From contig RFVC01000015.1 of assembly GCA_009922595.1 (NCBI GenBank), forward strand, positions 1-45,149: DNA of 45,149 nt, given 5' to 3'. The stretch comes from Gammaproteobacteria bacterium. GTDB taxonomy: Bacteria > Pseudomonadota > Gammaproteobacteria > Pseudomonadales > Pseudohongiellaceae. The notes under the pieces were generated by a model. It saw only the letters and a list, made by a program, of their open reading frames with translations, did not search any database and was not told where the DNA came from. Below, piece by piece: positions 1 through 8,101 of the stretch; the stretch's first letter is position 1, and the number at the start of each line of letters is the position of its first letter. The position numbers and the translations under genes are program-made.

Positions 1-30
1 AAACCCGGCTATTGCCGGGTTTCTTCTTTT
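1..30. terminator. Bidirectional rho-independent terminator
   Basis: A perfect inverted repeat, AAACCCGGC, loop TATT, GCCGGGTTT, occupies positions 1-22 and is followed on the plus strand by the T-rich CTTCTTTT. It lies 14 bases past the stop codon of the minus-strand small heat-shock gene, so it probably ends that transcript. It could also end a plus-strand gene lying before the window. The minus-strand T tract past base 1 cannot be seen fully. Confidence 0.8.
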
Positions 31-44
31 ACGCCTAGGCGTAA

Positions 45-500
45 TTAAGCGGATTTTAGCAGGCGGCTGCTTTTACCGTTGATGGCAATCTGGCGCGGCT
101 TCATTGCCTCGGGAATTTCCCGGGCAAGCTCTATATGAAGCAGACCATTCTCCATGGTGGCACCTGTCACCTTGATGTAATCGGCAAGCTTGAAGGTGCG
201 CTTGAAGTTACGTTCTGCAATACCGCGGTGCAGGTAATTGCGCTCGACACTATCATTGCTTTCTTCCTTGCTGGAAGAAATGGTCAATGTATTGTTTTCA
301 ACTTCAACATTAACCTCGTCGTCAGCAAAGCCGGCAACTGCCATGGTAATTCGATACTCGTCTTCCTTAACCAGTTCAATATTATAGGGTGGATAACTGG
401 TGCCACTCCTTTCATTGCTGGAGACGCTGTCGAGCAAGGAAGCGAGGTGGTCAAAGCCAATGGCCGAACGATAAAGCGGTGAAAAATCAAAATTTGTCAT
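45..500 (-). CDS. Small heat-shock protein, Hsp20/IbpA family
   Basis: This is an ATP-independent holdase of the alpha-crystallin family that binds unfolding proteins in the cytoplasm and passes them to DnaK/ClpB. From the chosen start it is 151 aa, the usual IbpA length. The N-terminus MTNFDFSPLYRSAIGFDHL is typical of IbpA. The alpha-crystallin core follows (YRITMAVAGF, then HRGIAERNFKRTFKL), with an IxI-like RQIAING near the C-terminus. The ATG at 500 is preferred over an upstream in-frame one because AGGAGG lies 8 bases before it. A sigma-32-like promoter at 597-624 drives it alone and the terminator at 1-22 closes it. IbpA and IbpB types cannot be told apart here, so no symbol is given. 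Confidence 0.93.
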   Translation of the reverse strand: MTNFDFSPLYRSAIGFDHLASLLDSVSSNERSGTSYPPYNIELVKEDEYRITMAVAGFADDEVNVEVENNTLTISSSKEESNDSVERNYLHRGIAERNFKRTFKLADYIKVTGATMENGLLHIELAREIPEAMKPRQIAINGKSSRLLKSA

Positions 501-596
501 GTAAATATCCTCCTGAGAAGCAATATTCAAATTAGCGGCCTGTTCCTAGGAACCAGACCAAATAAGTAAATTAAACTTTAAACCCTTACAGTGAAT

Positions 597-624
597 AGAT
601 AGGGTTGCAGTAGAAAATTTCAAG
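597..624 (-). promoter_or_regulatory. Sigma-32 (heat-shock) promoter of the Hsp20 gene
   Basis: On the minus strand a -35 box CTTGAAA (618-624) is followed after 13 bases by a -10 box CCCTATCT (597-604). This matches the known RpoH consensus CTTGAAA, 11-16 bases, CCCCATnT. It sits about 95 bases upstream of the Hsp20 start codon, which is the expected target for RpoH. Confidence 0.8.
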
Positions 625-787
625 GGCTGAAATATTGATATAAATCTACTTCTCGAAATGCCTGCATGAATCAGCAGACAAGTATGAAAATTGGAAGTTG
701 TACCTGGATTGCATCATGACAAACCTTGTATAGGGTCTATGTTAAATAAGGTCGTGAAATAAAAGAAAAAGGTTGAGCCAGACGATT

Positions 788-1042
788 TCAATACTGGTTG
801 CTCTCTATATCATCGTCTTCTCTTAGATAGGCAAAACGTGGAGCTTCAGATCCGTCGATAGTTACCGTGCCTGAAAACATTTCTAGTGGGCGCACCCAGT
901 AGGTTTTGTCGTCATCTTTTCCATACAGGGGATAATACAGCACTAAATCTTCCTCGGTTTCACTGTGTTTAGCTGTACCAATCACACGATAGTTGTTACC
1001 TTTATAGTGCTTGTAGATACCTTTTTTTATTAATGAATTCAT
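788..1042 (-). CDS. DUF1653 family small protein
   Basis: This is an 84-residue soluble protein with the DUF1653 pattern: an N-terminal GIYKHYKGNNYRVIG strand region, the VLYYPLYG centre and WVRPLEMFSGTV towards the end. No biochemical role is established for the family that I can name. There is no signal peptide or membrane segment. The ATG at 1042 has only a weak ribosome site. It is divergent from the PAP2 phosphatase gene at 1144 with about 100 bases between them, and transcribed toward the heat-shock gene. Family assignment is fairly secure; function is unknown. Confidence 0.8.
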   Translation of the reverse strand: MNSLIKKGIYKHYKGNNYRVIGTAKHSETEEDLVLYYPLYGKDDDKTYWVRPLEMFSGTVTIDGSEAPRFAYLREDDDIESNQY

Positions 1043-1143
1043 AGGGTAACCAGCTTTTATTAATATTATATTTAAAATGCCTTTATCTCCGATTAACCGG
1101 AGTTCTGAATACTGAAGATCGAGATCCTTTAAAGGGTTACGTC

Positions 1144-1650
1144 ATGTTTGAAACTATCCAGGCCGCAGACAGCAAGTTATTCCTTTCAGTTTTCAGTAAA
1201 TACAGCATCTCTTCACTTTCAAAAACAGCCCGGCTAATTTCATGGTCTGCTGATGGTTGGCTTTATTTCCTGCTAGTACCAATTATATTTCTGATTAAGC
1301 CTCAACAAACAAATGAAATTTTGCTTCTCGCGATACTGGGCTTTGCAGGCGAGCGGCTGATATATTTTATGCTTAAATCCTCTTTCAAGCGTCGCCGTCC
1401 CCCAGAATATCTTGATAGTATAGAATCATTGATCACCGCCTCGGACGAATTCAGTCTGCCCTCTGGACACACCTCTGCAGCTTTTTTCTTTGTAACCTTC
1501 CTTTGCGTCGGGATAAGCCCGCTATTTATACCGATGTTTTTGTGGGCCATGGCGGTTGGGCTTTCCAGGGTGATCCTTGGCGTTCATTTTCCTGGCGACA
1601 TTCTTGCTGGGGCTGCGGTTGGTAGCATGCTGGCCTTGACCGTTATCTAG
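1144..1650 (+). CDS. PAP2-type membrane phosphatase
   Basis: This is an integral membrane acid phosphatase/phosphatidic-acid phosphatase-like protein of 168 aa. All three PAP2 signatures are visible: KSSFKRRRPPEY (KxxxxxxRP), PSGHTSAAFF (PSGH), and SRVILGVHFPGD (SRxxxxxHxxxD). The histidines of the last two are the expected nucleophile and acid pair. Hydrophobic stretches such as WLYFLLVPIIFLI, ILLLAILGFAG and the C-terminal DILAGAAVGSMLALTVI suggest four to six membrane segments. Members hydrolyse undecaprenyl diphosphate, phosphatidate or phosphatidylglycerophosphate; the sequence alone does not say which. It stands alone, with no gene directly downstream on its strand. Confidence 0.9.
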   Translation: MFETIQAADSKLFLSVFSKYSISSLSKTARLISWSADGWLYFLLVPIIFLIKPQQTNEILLLAILGFAGERLIYFMLKSSFKRRRPPEYLDSIESLITASDEFSLPSGHTSAAFFFVTFLCVGISPLFIPMFLWAMAVGLSRVILGVHFPGDILAGAAVGSMLALTVI

Positions 1651-1668
1651 AAAGAAACCCTTAATTCA

Positions 1669-1830
1669 TCACCATAAAACGACGAATTGCCTGTTAAGAG
1701 CTTGGGCGCGGCTCAATTTTTCCTGTTCAGTCACAGAGCTGAAAGCACGGTCCATGGGCATATTGGTGATTGATGTCACCTCGTCCGCCCACTGTGGCTG
1801 CGCAGCCACTACCCTATACCTGTAAGGCAT
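1669..1830 (-). CDS. Doubtful 53-residue ORF
   Basis: This is a short minus-strand ORF beginning MPYRYRVVAAQPQW and ending ALNRQFVVLW, preceded by an in-frame stop (TAA three codons before the ATG). The composition looks protein-like (mixed polar residues, a helical TEQEKLSRAQALN stretch), but I do not recognise a family and see no good ribosome site. It lies in a decayed stretch after purF, so it may be a fragment of a lost gene rather than an active one. Confidence 0.2.
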   Translation of the reverse strand: MPYRYRVVAAQPQWADEVTSITNMPMDRAFSSVTEQEKLSRAQALNRQFVVLW

Positions 1831-1920
1831 GAGCGTTTATGCCAGCTGCCTGGTGATAGCGCTATATGTGAAAAAAAGATAGAGTTTCAGTTTAAACGTA
1901 TTTACCGGCGGTTGCGGTTT

Positions 1921-2085
1921 TCAGCTCGGTTTGCACAGGACAATAAAGGCGGCGCCGACAATAAACGATGGCAGAATGCCATGTAAGCTCAATAGAAAGG
2001 TTTTTCGATACACCCTGCCGAAAAGTCGACTAAACAAGGCAAACTGGGGACTGGTATCGTAATTCAATACAAAGCGGTGCGTCGC
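1921..2085 (-). pseudogene. Hydrophobic C-terminal gene fragment
   Basis: An open minus-strand frame of about 55 codons ends in a hydrophobic segment, SLHGILPSFIVGAAFIVL, and CKPS before the stop at 1921. No ATG, GTG or TTG with a ribosome site precedes it. It looks like the last transmembrane segment of a membrane protein whose 5' part is gone. Its upstream end meets the decayed moxR segment. The parent family is not recognised. Confidence 0.25.
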
Positions 2086-2268
2086 TGGTGAACTAGATAC
2101 AGAAATAGTCGAGGCCTAAAACCTTGGCAAGTGTCTGCGTAATAGTAGTCTTACCAGTGCTTGGCATGTCTTCCATGAGTGGGTGACCATCGGCAAACCA
2201 ACAGGGCAGGGAGAGCCTGATTTATTTTCCTTGTCCAAGAATACTTTGCCAACCTCTTCATCAGCCAC
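2081..2268 (-). pseudogene. Decayed MoxR-family AAA+ ATPase gene
   Basis: Reading the minus strand from 2268 gives VADEEVGKVFLDKEN. After a one-base loss near 2222-2226 the frame continues as IRLSLPCWFADGHPLMED, then MPSTGKTTITQTLAKVLGL, DYFCI, a TAG stop (2093-2095) and FTSD. This follows the N-terminal part of MoxR ATPases: the GKVxLGKE entry, the GHxLxED-P-GKTT Walker A loop, and the RIQFTSD segment. The stop falls exactly where the Q codon (CAG to TAG) is expected. The first Walker-loop glycine of PGxGKT is serine. Recognisable coding ends near 2081; the rest of a roughly 300-residue gene is absent. MoxR proteins usually sit beside VWA-domain and DUF58 genes, none of which is present here. 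Confidence 0.75.
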
Positions 2269-2346
2269 TTATGTACTTTCCCTGTAATTTGGCTGGAGAA
2301 AACTGAGATACTGTTAAAGCTTCCTCTTTCCTGGCTGTCTGTTCAA

Positions 2347-3885
2347 TTACCCAGTGTTATGAAGCTCAAGTATGTCTTCATCCTCTGTGGTGTTTGTTAT
2401 GCCCGTTTTTGCACCGATGCGTTTTTTCTTGGCGGCATCATTACGCTTCTCTTCGAGCTTCGTTAGATAGGTTTCACTAACATCACTGGTCACATAATTT
2501 CCATTGAACACCGAGCACTCAAAATCCATTGGGATGATGCTGCCCTCTGCGCAGGAAGCAATGAGATCCTCCAGGTCCTGGAAGATCAGCCAGTCAGCCC
2601 CGATGGCTTCCCGGACTTCCTCTACTGTCTTACCATGCGCAATCAGTTCGGTGACAGCCGGCATATCGATGCCGTAGACGTTCGGAAAGCGAACCGGTGG
2701 CGCGGCTGAACAGAAATACACTTTCCTTGCACCTGCTTCCCGCGCCATTTCAATAATCTGCTTACAGGTTGTTCCGCGTACAATCGAGTCATCAACCAGT
2801 AGCACATTTTTATCTTGGAATTCCAGCGGCGTCGCATTCAGCTTCTGCTTAACCGACTTTTTGCGCTGGCTCTGTCCCGGCATAATAAATGTCCTGCCGA
2901 TATAACGGTTCTTAACGAAACCTTCCCGGTACTTAACACCAAGGGCATTGGCCAGTTCTACTGCTGAGGTTCGGGAAGTATCCGGTATGGGGATCACAAC
3001 ATCGATATCATGATCCGGCCTCTCCCTTAGAATCTTTTGTGCCAGGTTGTCGCCCATGCGCAAGCGGGACTTGTAGACAGATATGCCATCGATCATGGAG
3101 TCAGGACGGGCAAAATACACATGCTCAAAGATACAGGGGGTAAGCTTGCTCTCTTCGGAACAGATGCGGGTCTGCAGGTTGCCGTCTTGGTCAATGTAAA
3201 CCGCTTCGCCGGGAGCCACGTCCCGGATTAGTTTGAACCCTTGTGAATCAAGCGCAACACTTTCAGAGGCAATCATATACTCATCACCCTTTCGGGTACG
3301 TCGCTTACCAAATACCAGCGGCCTGATACCGTATTTATCCCTGAAGCCGACAATCCCGTAACCCACCAGCATGGCTACCGCGGCATAGGCACCTCGGCAT
3401 CGTCGATGTACGGCTTCGATGGCAGTAAAGACATCATCAGCCGTTGGCTTGATCTTGTTCAGTGTCTGCAGCTCGTGGGCAAAAACGTTAAGCAACACTT
3501 CGGAATCAGAATCAGTGTTAAGGTGACGCAGGTCATCACGAAAAATATCTTCACTGAGCTCTTCGGAATTAGTGAGATTGCCATTATGGGCAATACTGAT
3601 GCCATACGGAGAGTTTACGTACAAAGGCTGGGCTTGGGCAGGCCCGCTGCTGCCCGCCGTGGGATAGCGAACATGGCCAATTCCCATGGTGCCGGTGAGT
3701 TGACGCATGTGGCTGGTTCTGAAGACATCCCTGACCAATCCGTTGTCCTTCCGCAGGTTCAGCTTGCCCTGGTCGCTTGTTACTATCCCCGCTGCGTCCT
3801 GTCCTCGGTGCTGGAGCACGGTAAGACTGTCATAAAGCGCCAAGTTTACATTGGATTTACCAACTATACCGACTATACCGCACAT
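2347..3885 (-). CDS. purF: Amidophosphoribosyltransferase
   Basis: PurF carries out the first committed step of purine synthesis: glutamine plus PRPP gives 5-phosphoribosylamine, glutamate and diphosphate. The protein is 512 aa, close to the usual 505. MCGIVGIVG at the N-terminus exposes Cys2 as the Ntn glutaminase nucleophile once Met is removed. The glutaminase domain runs to about residue 235. The phosphoribosyltransferase domain carries the PRPP loop [13 protein letters not shown] at residues 361-373. There is no propeptide before Cys2. It is the last gene of the trpF-to-purF run, 72 bases after cvpA, a classic gammaproteobacterial pairing. No convincing terminator is seen after it. Confidence 0.98.
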   Translation of the reverse strand: MCGIVGIVGKSNVNLALYDSLTVLQHRGQDAAGIVTSDQGKLNLRKDNGLVRDVFRTSHMRQLTGTMGIGHVRYPTAGSSGPAQAQPLYVNSPYGISIAHNGNLTNSEELSEDIFRDDLRHLNTDSDSEVLLNVFAHELQTLNKIKPTADDVFTAIEAVHRRCRGAYAAVAMLVGYGIVGFRDKYGIRPLVFGKRRTRKGDEYMIASESVALDSQGFKLIRDVAPGEAVYIDQDGNLQTRICSEESKLTPCIFEHVYFARPDSMIDGISVYKSRLRMGDNLAQKILRERPDHDIDVVIPIPDTSRTSAVELANALGVKYREGFVKNRYIGRTFIMPGQSQRKKSVKQKLNATPLEFQDKNVLLVDDSIVRGTTCKQIIEMAREAGARKVYFCSAAPPVRFPNVYGIDMPAVTELIAHGKTVEEVREAIGADWLIFQDLEDLIASCAEGSIIPMDFECSVFNGNYVTSDVSETYLTKLEEKRNDAAKKKRIGAKTGITNTTEDEDILELHNTG

Positions 3886-3957
3886 GGTTTTCGCCCTGCC
3901 TTAGTAAACACCACTATGTTTGCATTAAATGAAGATTCACGCTTGTCGAGATAACGA

Positions 3958-4449
3958 CTATGCCGTTACCCCAGCACCGGCTTCCTGACCAATCTCAAAA
4001 AAGCCCTGAAGATAATCAATCATGGCGACTGCATACGGCACCAATCTTGAGCCATCAAACCAGTGCTGGGAAATATCCAGCTGGATGCCAACAAGTACTA
4101 TGATCAGCATTATGATCACGCCGCGCAGAACACCGAATATGGCACCCAGTGTCCTGTCCACCCCCTTTAAACCAGCTGCTTGTGTTAACTTGGAAACCAA
4201 GTTGCTGATTAATGAGCCCGCAAATATTACCCCAATAAACAGAATCGCAAACGCTGCTATTCTGCGTAAGCTCGCGTTATTAATCAAATTTTCTATGAGA
4301 TCAGCAAGTTGCGCACTGAATAACGTGCCAGCAACAATGGCAGCAAACCAGCTGGCAAGTGAGAGCGCTTCCTTGATCAAGCCCCTAAACACACCAATCA
4401 GGGCAGAAATGGCAACAATACAGAGAATAATGATATCAATTACTGCCAT
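3958..4449 (-). CDS. cvpA: CvpA family inner-membrane protein
   Basis: This is a 163-residue inner-membrane protein of the CvpA/colicin V production family. Four hydrophobic segments are visible at about residues 4-22, 28-47, 64-84 and 107-126, with the conserved IDIIILCIVAISALIGVFRG start and the VDRTLGAIFGVLRG motif before the last helix. CvpA is needed for colicin V export in E. coli and affects envelope stress tolerance; its molecular activity is not settled. It sits between dedD and purF, as in many Gammaproteobacteria, 23 bases after dedD. Confidence 0.93.
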   Translation of the reverse strand: MAVIDIIILCIVAISALIGVFRGLIKEALSLASWFAAIVAGTLFSAQLADLIENLINNASLRRIAAFAILFIGVIFAGSLISNLVSKLTQAAGLKGVDRTLGAIFGVLRGVIIMLIIVLVGIQLDISQHWFDGSRLVPYAVAMIDYLQGFFEIGQEAGAGVTA

Positions 4450-4472
4450 AATTTCTGCTGGTCAGGTCAGGC

Positions 4473-5027
4473 TTAGTGCTCCAGCTCCTCTATTTCAAAT
4501 TGGACGACGGCGCCCTCAAGGTCAAATCCGTCTGCAAGTTCCTGCCTCAGGGTTCCGACCTCACTTTCAGTCATAACGGGACCAACGTAGACCCCTGTTA
4601 ATGGCCCCCTGCTGGTTTGAAGCGGACGGCTGAATGCCCGATAGCCGCCAGATTTAAGACGCGTAACGAGTGCTTCTGCGTTAGCCATTTCACCAAAAGA
4701 ACCCAGCCTTACCACCCACGTGGCCGGCAACCCGGCATTGTTCAGCTGCGGACGTTCCGGAGCAGGAGGTGCAACGTAGTTATTGGCTGTGATTTGATTT
4801 TCGGTATTGTCTGTCTGGCCTGTGCTGTCGGAGAGGTTGTCAGAGGTGATTTGGGGACGCTGCTGTTCAATAATCGGCTCTACGGGTAACGGTGGCGGGT
4901 CAGGTATCTCAGTAGTCATGGCCGGCGGCGAAACGCCTTCGCCATCAAGCAAAATAGGGATAAAGATGATAGCAAGACAGCCAATCACTATCGTACCCAC
5001 CAGGCGCTGTTTCATCACACTGTTCAA
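4473..5027 (-). CDS. dedD: SPOR-domain protein DedD
   Basis: DedD is a cell-division protein that binds septal, peptide-poor peptidoglycan through a SPOR domain. There is a short cytoplasmic start, one membrane helix at about residues 9-26 (LVGTIVIGCLAIIFIPILL), a proline-rich linker (DPPPLPVEP and PPAPERP), then SPOR at about 102-180 with WVVRLGSFGEMANA and GPLTGVYVGP. The TTG at 5027 overlaps the folC stop as TTGA and has GGAG five bases before it. An ATG at 5015 is the alternative and costs only four residues. It belongs to the folC-dedD-cvpA-purF set. Confidence 0.9.
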   Translation of the reverse strand: MNSVMKQRLVGTIVIGCLAIIFIPILLDGEGVSPPAMTTEIPDPPPLPVEPIIEQQRPQITSDNLSDSTGQTDNTENQITANNYVAPPAPERPQLNNAGLPATWVVRLGSFGEMANAEALVTRLKSGGYRAFSRPLQTSRGPLTGVYVGPVMTESEVGTLRQELADGFDLEGAVVQFEIEELEH

Positions 5028-6295
5028 AGCAACTCCATTACCGCGGTAACGGTAAAAAACGATCCAGTTACGAGTAAGGCCAGTGGTTTTCCTGACTCCT
5101 TAAGCGATTCTGCTTCCTTCTCAGCGGCCAGGTATGCTTCCCTGATTGTGTTGAACTCTGAAGCTTTGCCAACATCTGATTCGGAGAGGCAATTATATAG
5201 TATTTTTGCCTCGAGACCCCTCTCTTCGTGGATGCCGGCAACATACCAGAATGGATCAAGGTCGCTGAATATTTCGAGCACCTCCCGGTAATTTTTATCT
5301 GCCAGCATGGCAAAAACCAACAGTATCCTGTGGCCTTGAAAAGAAGCCTGCATCTGCTGCACGAGGCGCCGGGCCGCATGCGGGTTATGTGCAACGTCCA
5401 GTATCAGCGGATACCCCCTTTCAACTAGCTGGAATCGGCCAGGCAGCACTGCAGACACCAAACCGGCTTCCAAAGCTTTTCGACCGATTCCCGGTACGGC
5501 CAGCATGACGGCCTGCAGCACCGCGGCACAGTTATCCAGCGGAAAGTCATTTCCAGGTAAACTTTCAAACGTTATTTCATTACCCTGGACATCTTTTCCC
5601 TGCCATGTCCACGAGCCGCCCGTTTTGGAAACGGCGGAAAACGCAACGCCATTTTGATAAAGGTTTGATCCGATAGTAGTGGCATGATCGGTAAGACTAT
5701 GCGGCGTCTCTCTTTCACCAACGATTGCTGGTACACCCTTGCGGAATATTCCTGCCTTTTCTTTCCCGATGGCTTCGCGGGTATCACCGAGCCAATCCAC
5801 ATGATCCAGCGCGATGTTGGTCACAATGGCAATATCCGGATCTATGATGTTGACGGCATCAAGCCGTCCGCCAAGACCAATCTCGAGCACGGCAAAATCA
5901 GGCTGCTTTTTTGCAAAAAGTTGAAATGCTGCCAAGGTGCCAAATTCGAAATAGGTAAGTGGGGTGTCATCCCTTGCCCCTTCGACTGCAGCAAATGAAT
6001 CGCACAGTTCCTCGTCAGTTGCGAGTCTTTCGCCAAGCCTGACACGTTCGTTATAAGTTAGAAGATGAGGAGATGTGTAGCTGCAGGTACTGTATCCGGC
6101 GGCCTCGAGTATGGCGCAGAGCATTGTTACCGTTGACCCTTTGCCATTGGTGCCACCCACAGTAATTATCCGGCTGTTAGAGAGACTGATATCGAGCCTC
6201 GCAGCAACCGCACTGACCCTGTCAAGGCCAAGTTCTATGTTGCTGGGATGACATTGCTCCAGGTACTGAAGCCACTCATCAAGCGTCCGGGTCAA
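5024..6295 (-). CDS. folC: Dihydrofolate/folylpolyglutamate synthase
   Basis: FolC joins glutamate to dihydropteroate (making dihydrofolate) and then extends the polyglutamate tail of folates, using ATP. It is a Mur-ligase-type enzyme of 423 aa, the normal length. The P-loop GGTNGKGST lies at about residues 47-55, and the Mur-ligase lid and C-terminal segments (ILDVAHNPHA, LLVTGSFFTV) follow. The start is TTG at 6295, with GGAG six bases before it; a stop codon immediately precedes it in frame, so no longer form is possible. It lies 27 bases after accD and overlaps the next gene, dedD. Confidence 0.97.
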   Translation of the reverse strand: MTRTLDEWLQYLEQCHPSNIELGLDRVSAVAARLDISLSNSRIITVGGTNGKGSTVTMLCAILEAAGYSTCSYTSPHLLTYNERVRLGERLATDEELCDSFAAVEGARDDTPLTYFEFGTLAAFQLFAKKQPDFAVLEIGLGGRLDAVNIIDPDIAIVTNIALDHVDWLGDTREAIGKEKAGIFRKGVPAIVGERETPHSLTDHATTIGSNLYQNGVAFSAVSKTGGSWTWQGKDVQGNEITFESLPGNDFPLDNCAAVLQAVMLAVPGIGRKALEAGLVSAVLPGRFQLVERGYPLILDVAHNPHAARRLVQQMQASFQGHRILLVFAMLADKNYREVLEIFSDLDPFWYVAGIHEERGLEAKILYNCLSESDVGKASEFNTIREAYLAAEKEAESLKESGKPLALLVTGSFFTVTAVMELL

Positions 6296-6322
6296 TCACT
6301 GCTCCAAGATTTATGGATGGAA

Positions 6323-7210
6323 TCAGACTAGCTGCTGCTGGGTTGACTGATCGTTAAAATCGGTCATCATCTTTCCTACTAGAGAGCTGATGCGCTGTCG
6401 CATATGCTTGCGGTGAATTATCATGTCAATAGCACCATGCTCCAGCAGAAACTCGCTGCGCTGAAAACCTTCCGGAAGCTTTTCGCGCACTGTCTGACGA
6501 ATGACATCCTGACCGGCGAAACCAATGAAGGCGTTAGGCTCTGCAATATTAATATCACCCAGCATGGCAAGGCTTGCCGAGACACCGCCGTAAACCGGAT
6601 CTACCAGCACCGAAATATATAGGAGGCCGCGTTGCTTCATCTGCTCCAGGGCCGCTGAGGTCTTGGCCATTTGCATCAGAGAAATCAAAGCTTCCTGCAT
6701 ACGCGCGCCGCCACTGGTTGCAAAACAAACCAAAGGCAGTTCTTCTGCCAGACATCGATTCACAGCCAAGGTAAATTTTTCGCCCACCACCGAGCCCATG
6801 GAGCCGCCAATAAAACCGAATTCAAATGCAGCGGCAACAAGAGGCCTGCCGTTAACGGTTCCTTTTTTAACCACAAGCGCGTCATTTTCACCGGTGGCTT
6901 TTCTCGCGGCGGAGAGTCGGTCTCTGTATTTTTTCAGATCCCTAAATTTTAGAATATCGGTGGGCACGATATCAGCACCGAGTTCTTCCTGGTTATCTGT
7001 ATCCAGGAATATTTCAAGACGTCTGCGTGCTGAGATCCTTAGATGATGGTCGCATTTAGGACAAACCTCCAGGTTTTCGAGAAGACTGTCGCGGTAAAGC
7101 ACAGCTTCACAGCGAGGGCATTTTTTCCAGAGCCCTTCCGGAACACTCTTGGTTTTGCCGGTAGTATCTGACCTCCCTACCGAAGGAAGTATTTTATCAA
7201 TCCAGCTCAT
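6323..7210 (-). CDS. accD: Acetyl-CoA carboxylase carboxyltransferase beta subunit
   Basis: AccD pairs with AccA to move the carboxyl group from biotin on AccB to acetyl-CoA, giving malonyl-CoA for fatty acid synthesis. The protein is 295 aa (E. coli has 304). A four-cysteine zinc ribbon is formed by C31, C34, C50 and C53 (CPRC and CPKC). The crotonase-like body follows with [12 protein letters not shown] and [15 protein letters not shown], the oxyanion-hole glycines of carboxyltransferases. It is followed closely by folC, the standard accD-folC pair. Upstream is trpA, so fatty-acid and tryptophan genes may share a transcript. Confidence 0.98.
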   Translation of the reverse strand: MSWIDKILPSVGRSDTTGKTKSVPEGLWKKCPRCEAVLYRDSLLENLEVCPKCDHHLRISARRRLEIFLDTDNQEELGADIVPTDILKFRDLKKYRDRLSAARKATGENDALVVKKGTVNGRPLVAAAFEFGFIGGSMGSVVGEKFTLAVNRCLAEELPLVCFATSGGARMQEALISLMQMAKTSAALEQMKQRGLLYISVLVDPVYGGVSASLAMLGDINIAEPNAFIGFAGQDVIRQTVREKLPEGFQRSEFLLEHGAIDMIIHRKHMRQRISSLVGKMMTDFNDQSTQQQLV

Positions 7211-7257
7211 ATGCTTTTTTGCCTGCCTCTTAAGCTAGTTCTTCTTAGACACGAAAA

Positions 7258-8070
7258 TTAGCAATCCATTGCCTTGCGCATATCGTTTATCAAACTTATA
7301 TGCTGCTGCAAATCCTCTATGCTGTAAGGCGTTCCAGCCTGTAATTCCTCTATCTTGTTAATCAGCGCACTGCCAACCACGACTGCATCAGCAATATCAG
7401 CGATCAGGGCCGCACTTTCAGCATTCTTGATTCCGAAGCCAACGCCAACAGGCAGCTCAGTCTGGCTTCGGAAACGTGCGAGGTTGCTTTTCACGGATTC
7501 AATGTCCAGATGACCTGCGCCGGTTACACCTTTTAGTGAAACGTAGTACACATAACCGCTGCTCTGTGCACAGATCTGAGCCGCACGTTCGTCTGAAGTG
7601 GTCGGCGCAATCAGAAATATCATGTCAATATGTGACTTATCAACGATCTGCTTGAGATCATGAGACTCCTCTGGGGGCATATCCACAATCAGTATGCCGT
7701 CCACGCCGGCCTCTTCAGCCGCATCGACAAATGCCTGGTAACCCATGCATTCAACGGGGTTAAGGTAGCCCATTAGCACCACCGGCGTATCGGCATTTTC
7801 CTTGCGGAAGCGACTAACAGTATCCAGCACATCTTTAAGGCTCGTATTGTTAGCCAGCGCTCTTTCCACGGCACGCTGAATTACTGGACCGTCAGAGGTT
7901 GGATCTGTAAAGGGAAAGCCAAGCTCAATTATGTCGGCCCCATTAGCAACCAGGGCATGCATAAGAGACAAGGTGGTCGCTATATCAGGATCCCCTGCCG
8001 TCAGGTAAGGAATCAAAGCCTTGCGGCCTGACGCTTCAAGTTGCTGGAAACAACTGCTTATTCTGCTCAT
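7258..8070 (-). CDS. trpA: Tryptophan synthase alpha chain
   Basis: TrpA cleaves indole-3-glycerol phosphate to indole and glyceraldehyde 3-phosphate and channels indole to TrpB. It is a 270-residue TIM barrel. The catalytic acids are in place: E49 in IIELGFPFTD and D60 in TSDGPVIQ, the same numbering as in the Salmonella enzyme. The phosphate-binding loops VGFGIKNAE and VVVGSALINKIEE are intact. It lies 31 bases after trpB, with accD 47 bases downstream. Confidence 0.98.
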   Translation of the reverse strand: MSRISSCFQQLEASGRKALIPYLTAGDPDIATTLSLMHALVANGADIIELGFPFTDPTSDGPVIQRAVERALANNTSLKDVLDTVSRFRKENADTPVVLMGYLNPVECMGYQAFVDAAEEAGVDGILIVDMPPEESHDLKQIVDKSHIDMIFLIAPTTSDERAAQICAQSSGYVYYVSLKGVTGAGHLDIESVKSNLARFRSQTELPVGVGFGIKNAESAALIADIADAVVVGSALINKIEELQAGTPYSIEDLQQHISLINDMRKAMDC

Positions 8071-8101
8071 AATGGTTTTCTCTTGCTAACGCCCAGCCTT
8101 C

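Noticed and set aside
3406-3954. A long plus-strand ORF opposite purF
   Set aside because: It lies wholly antisense to purF and past its start, its product resembles no family, and the minus-strand gene is certain. It is a shadow frame.
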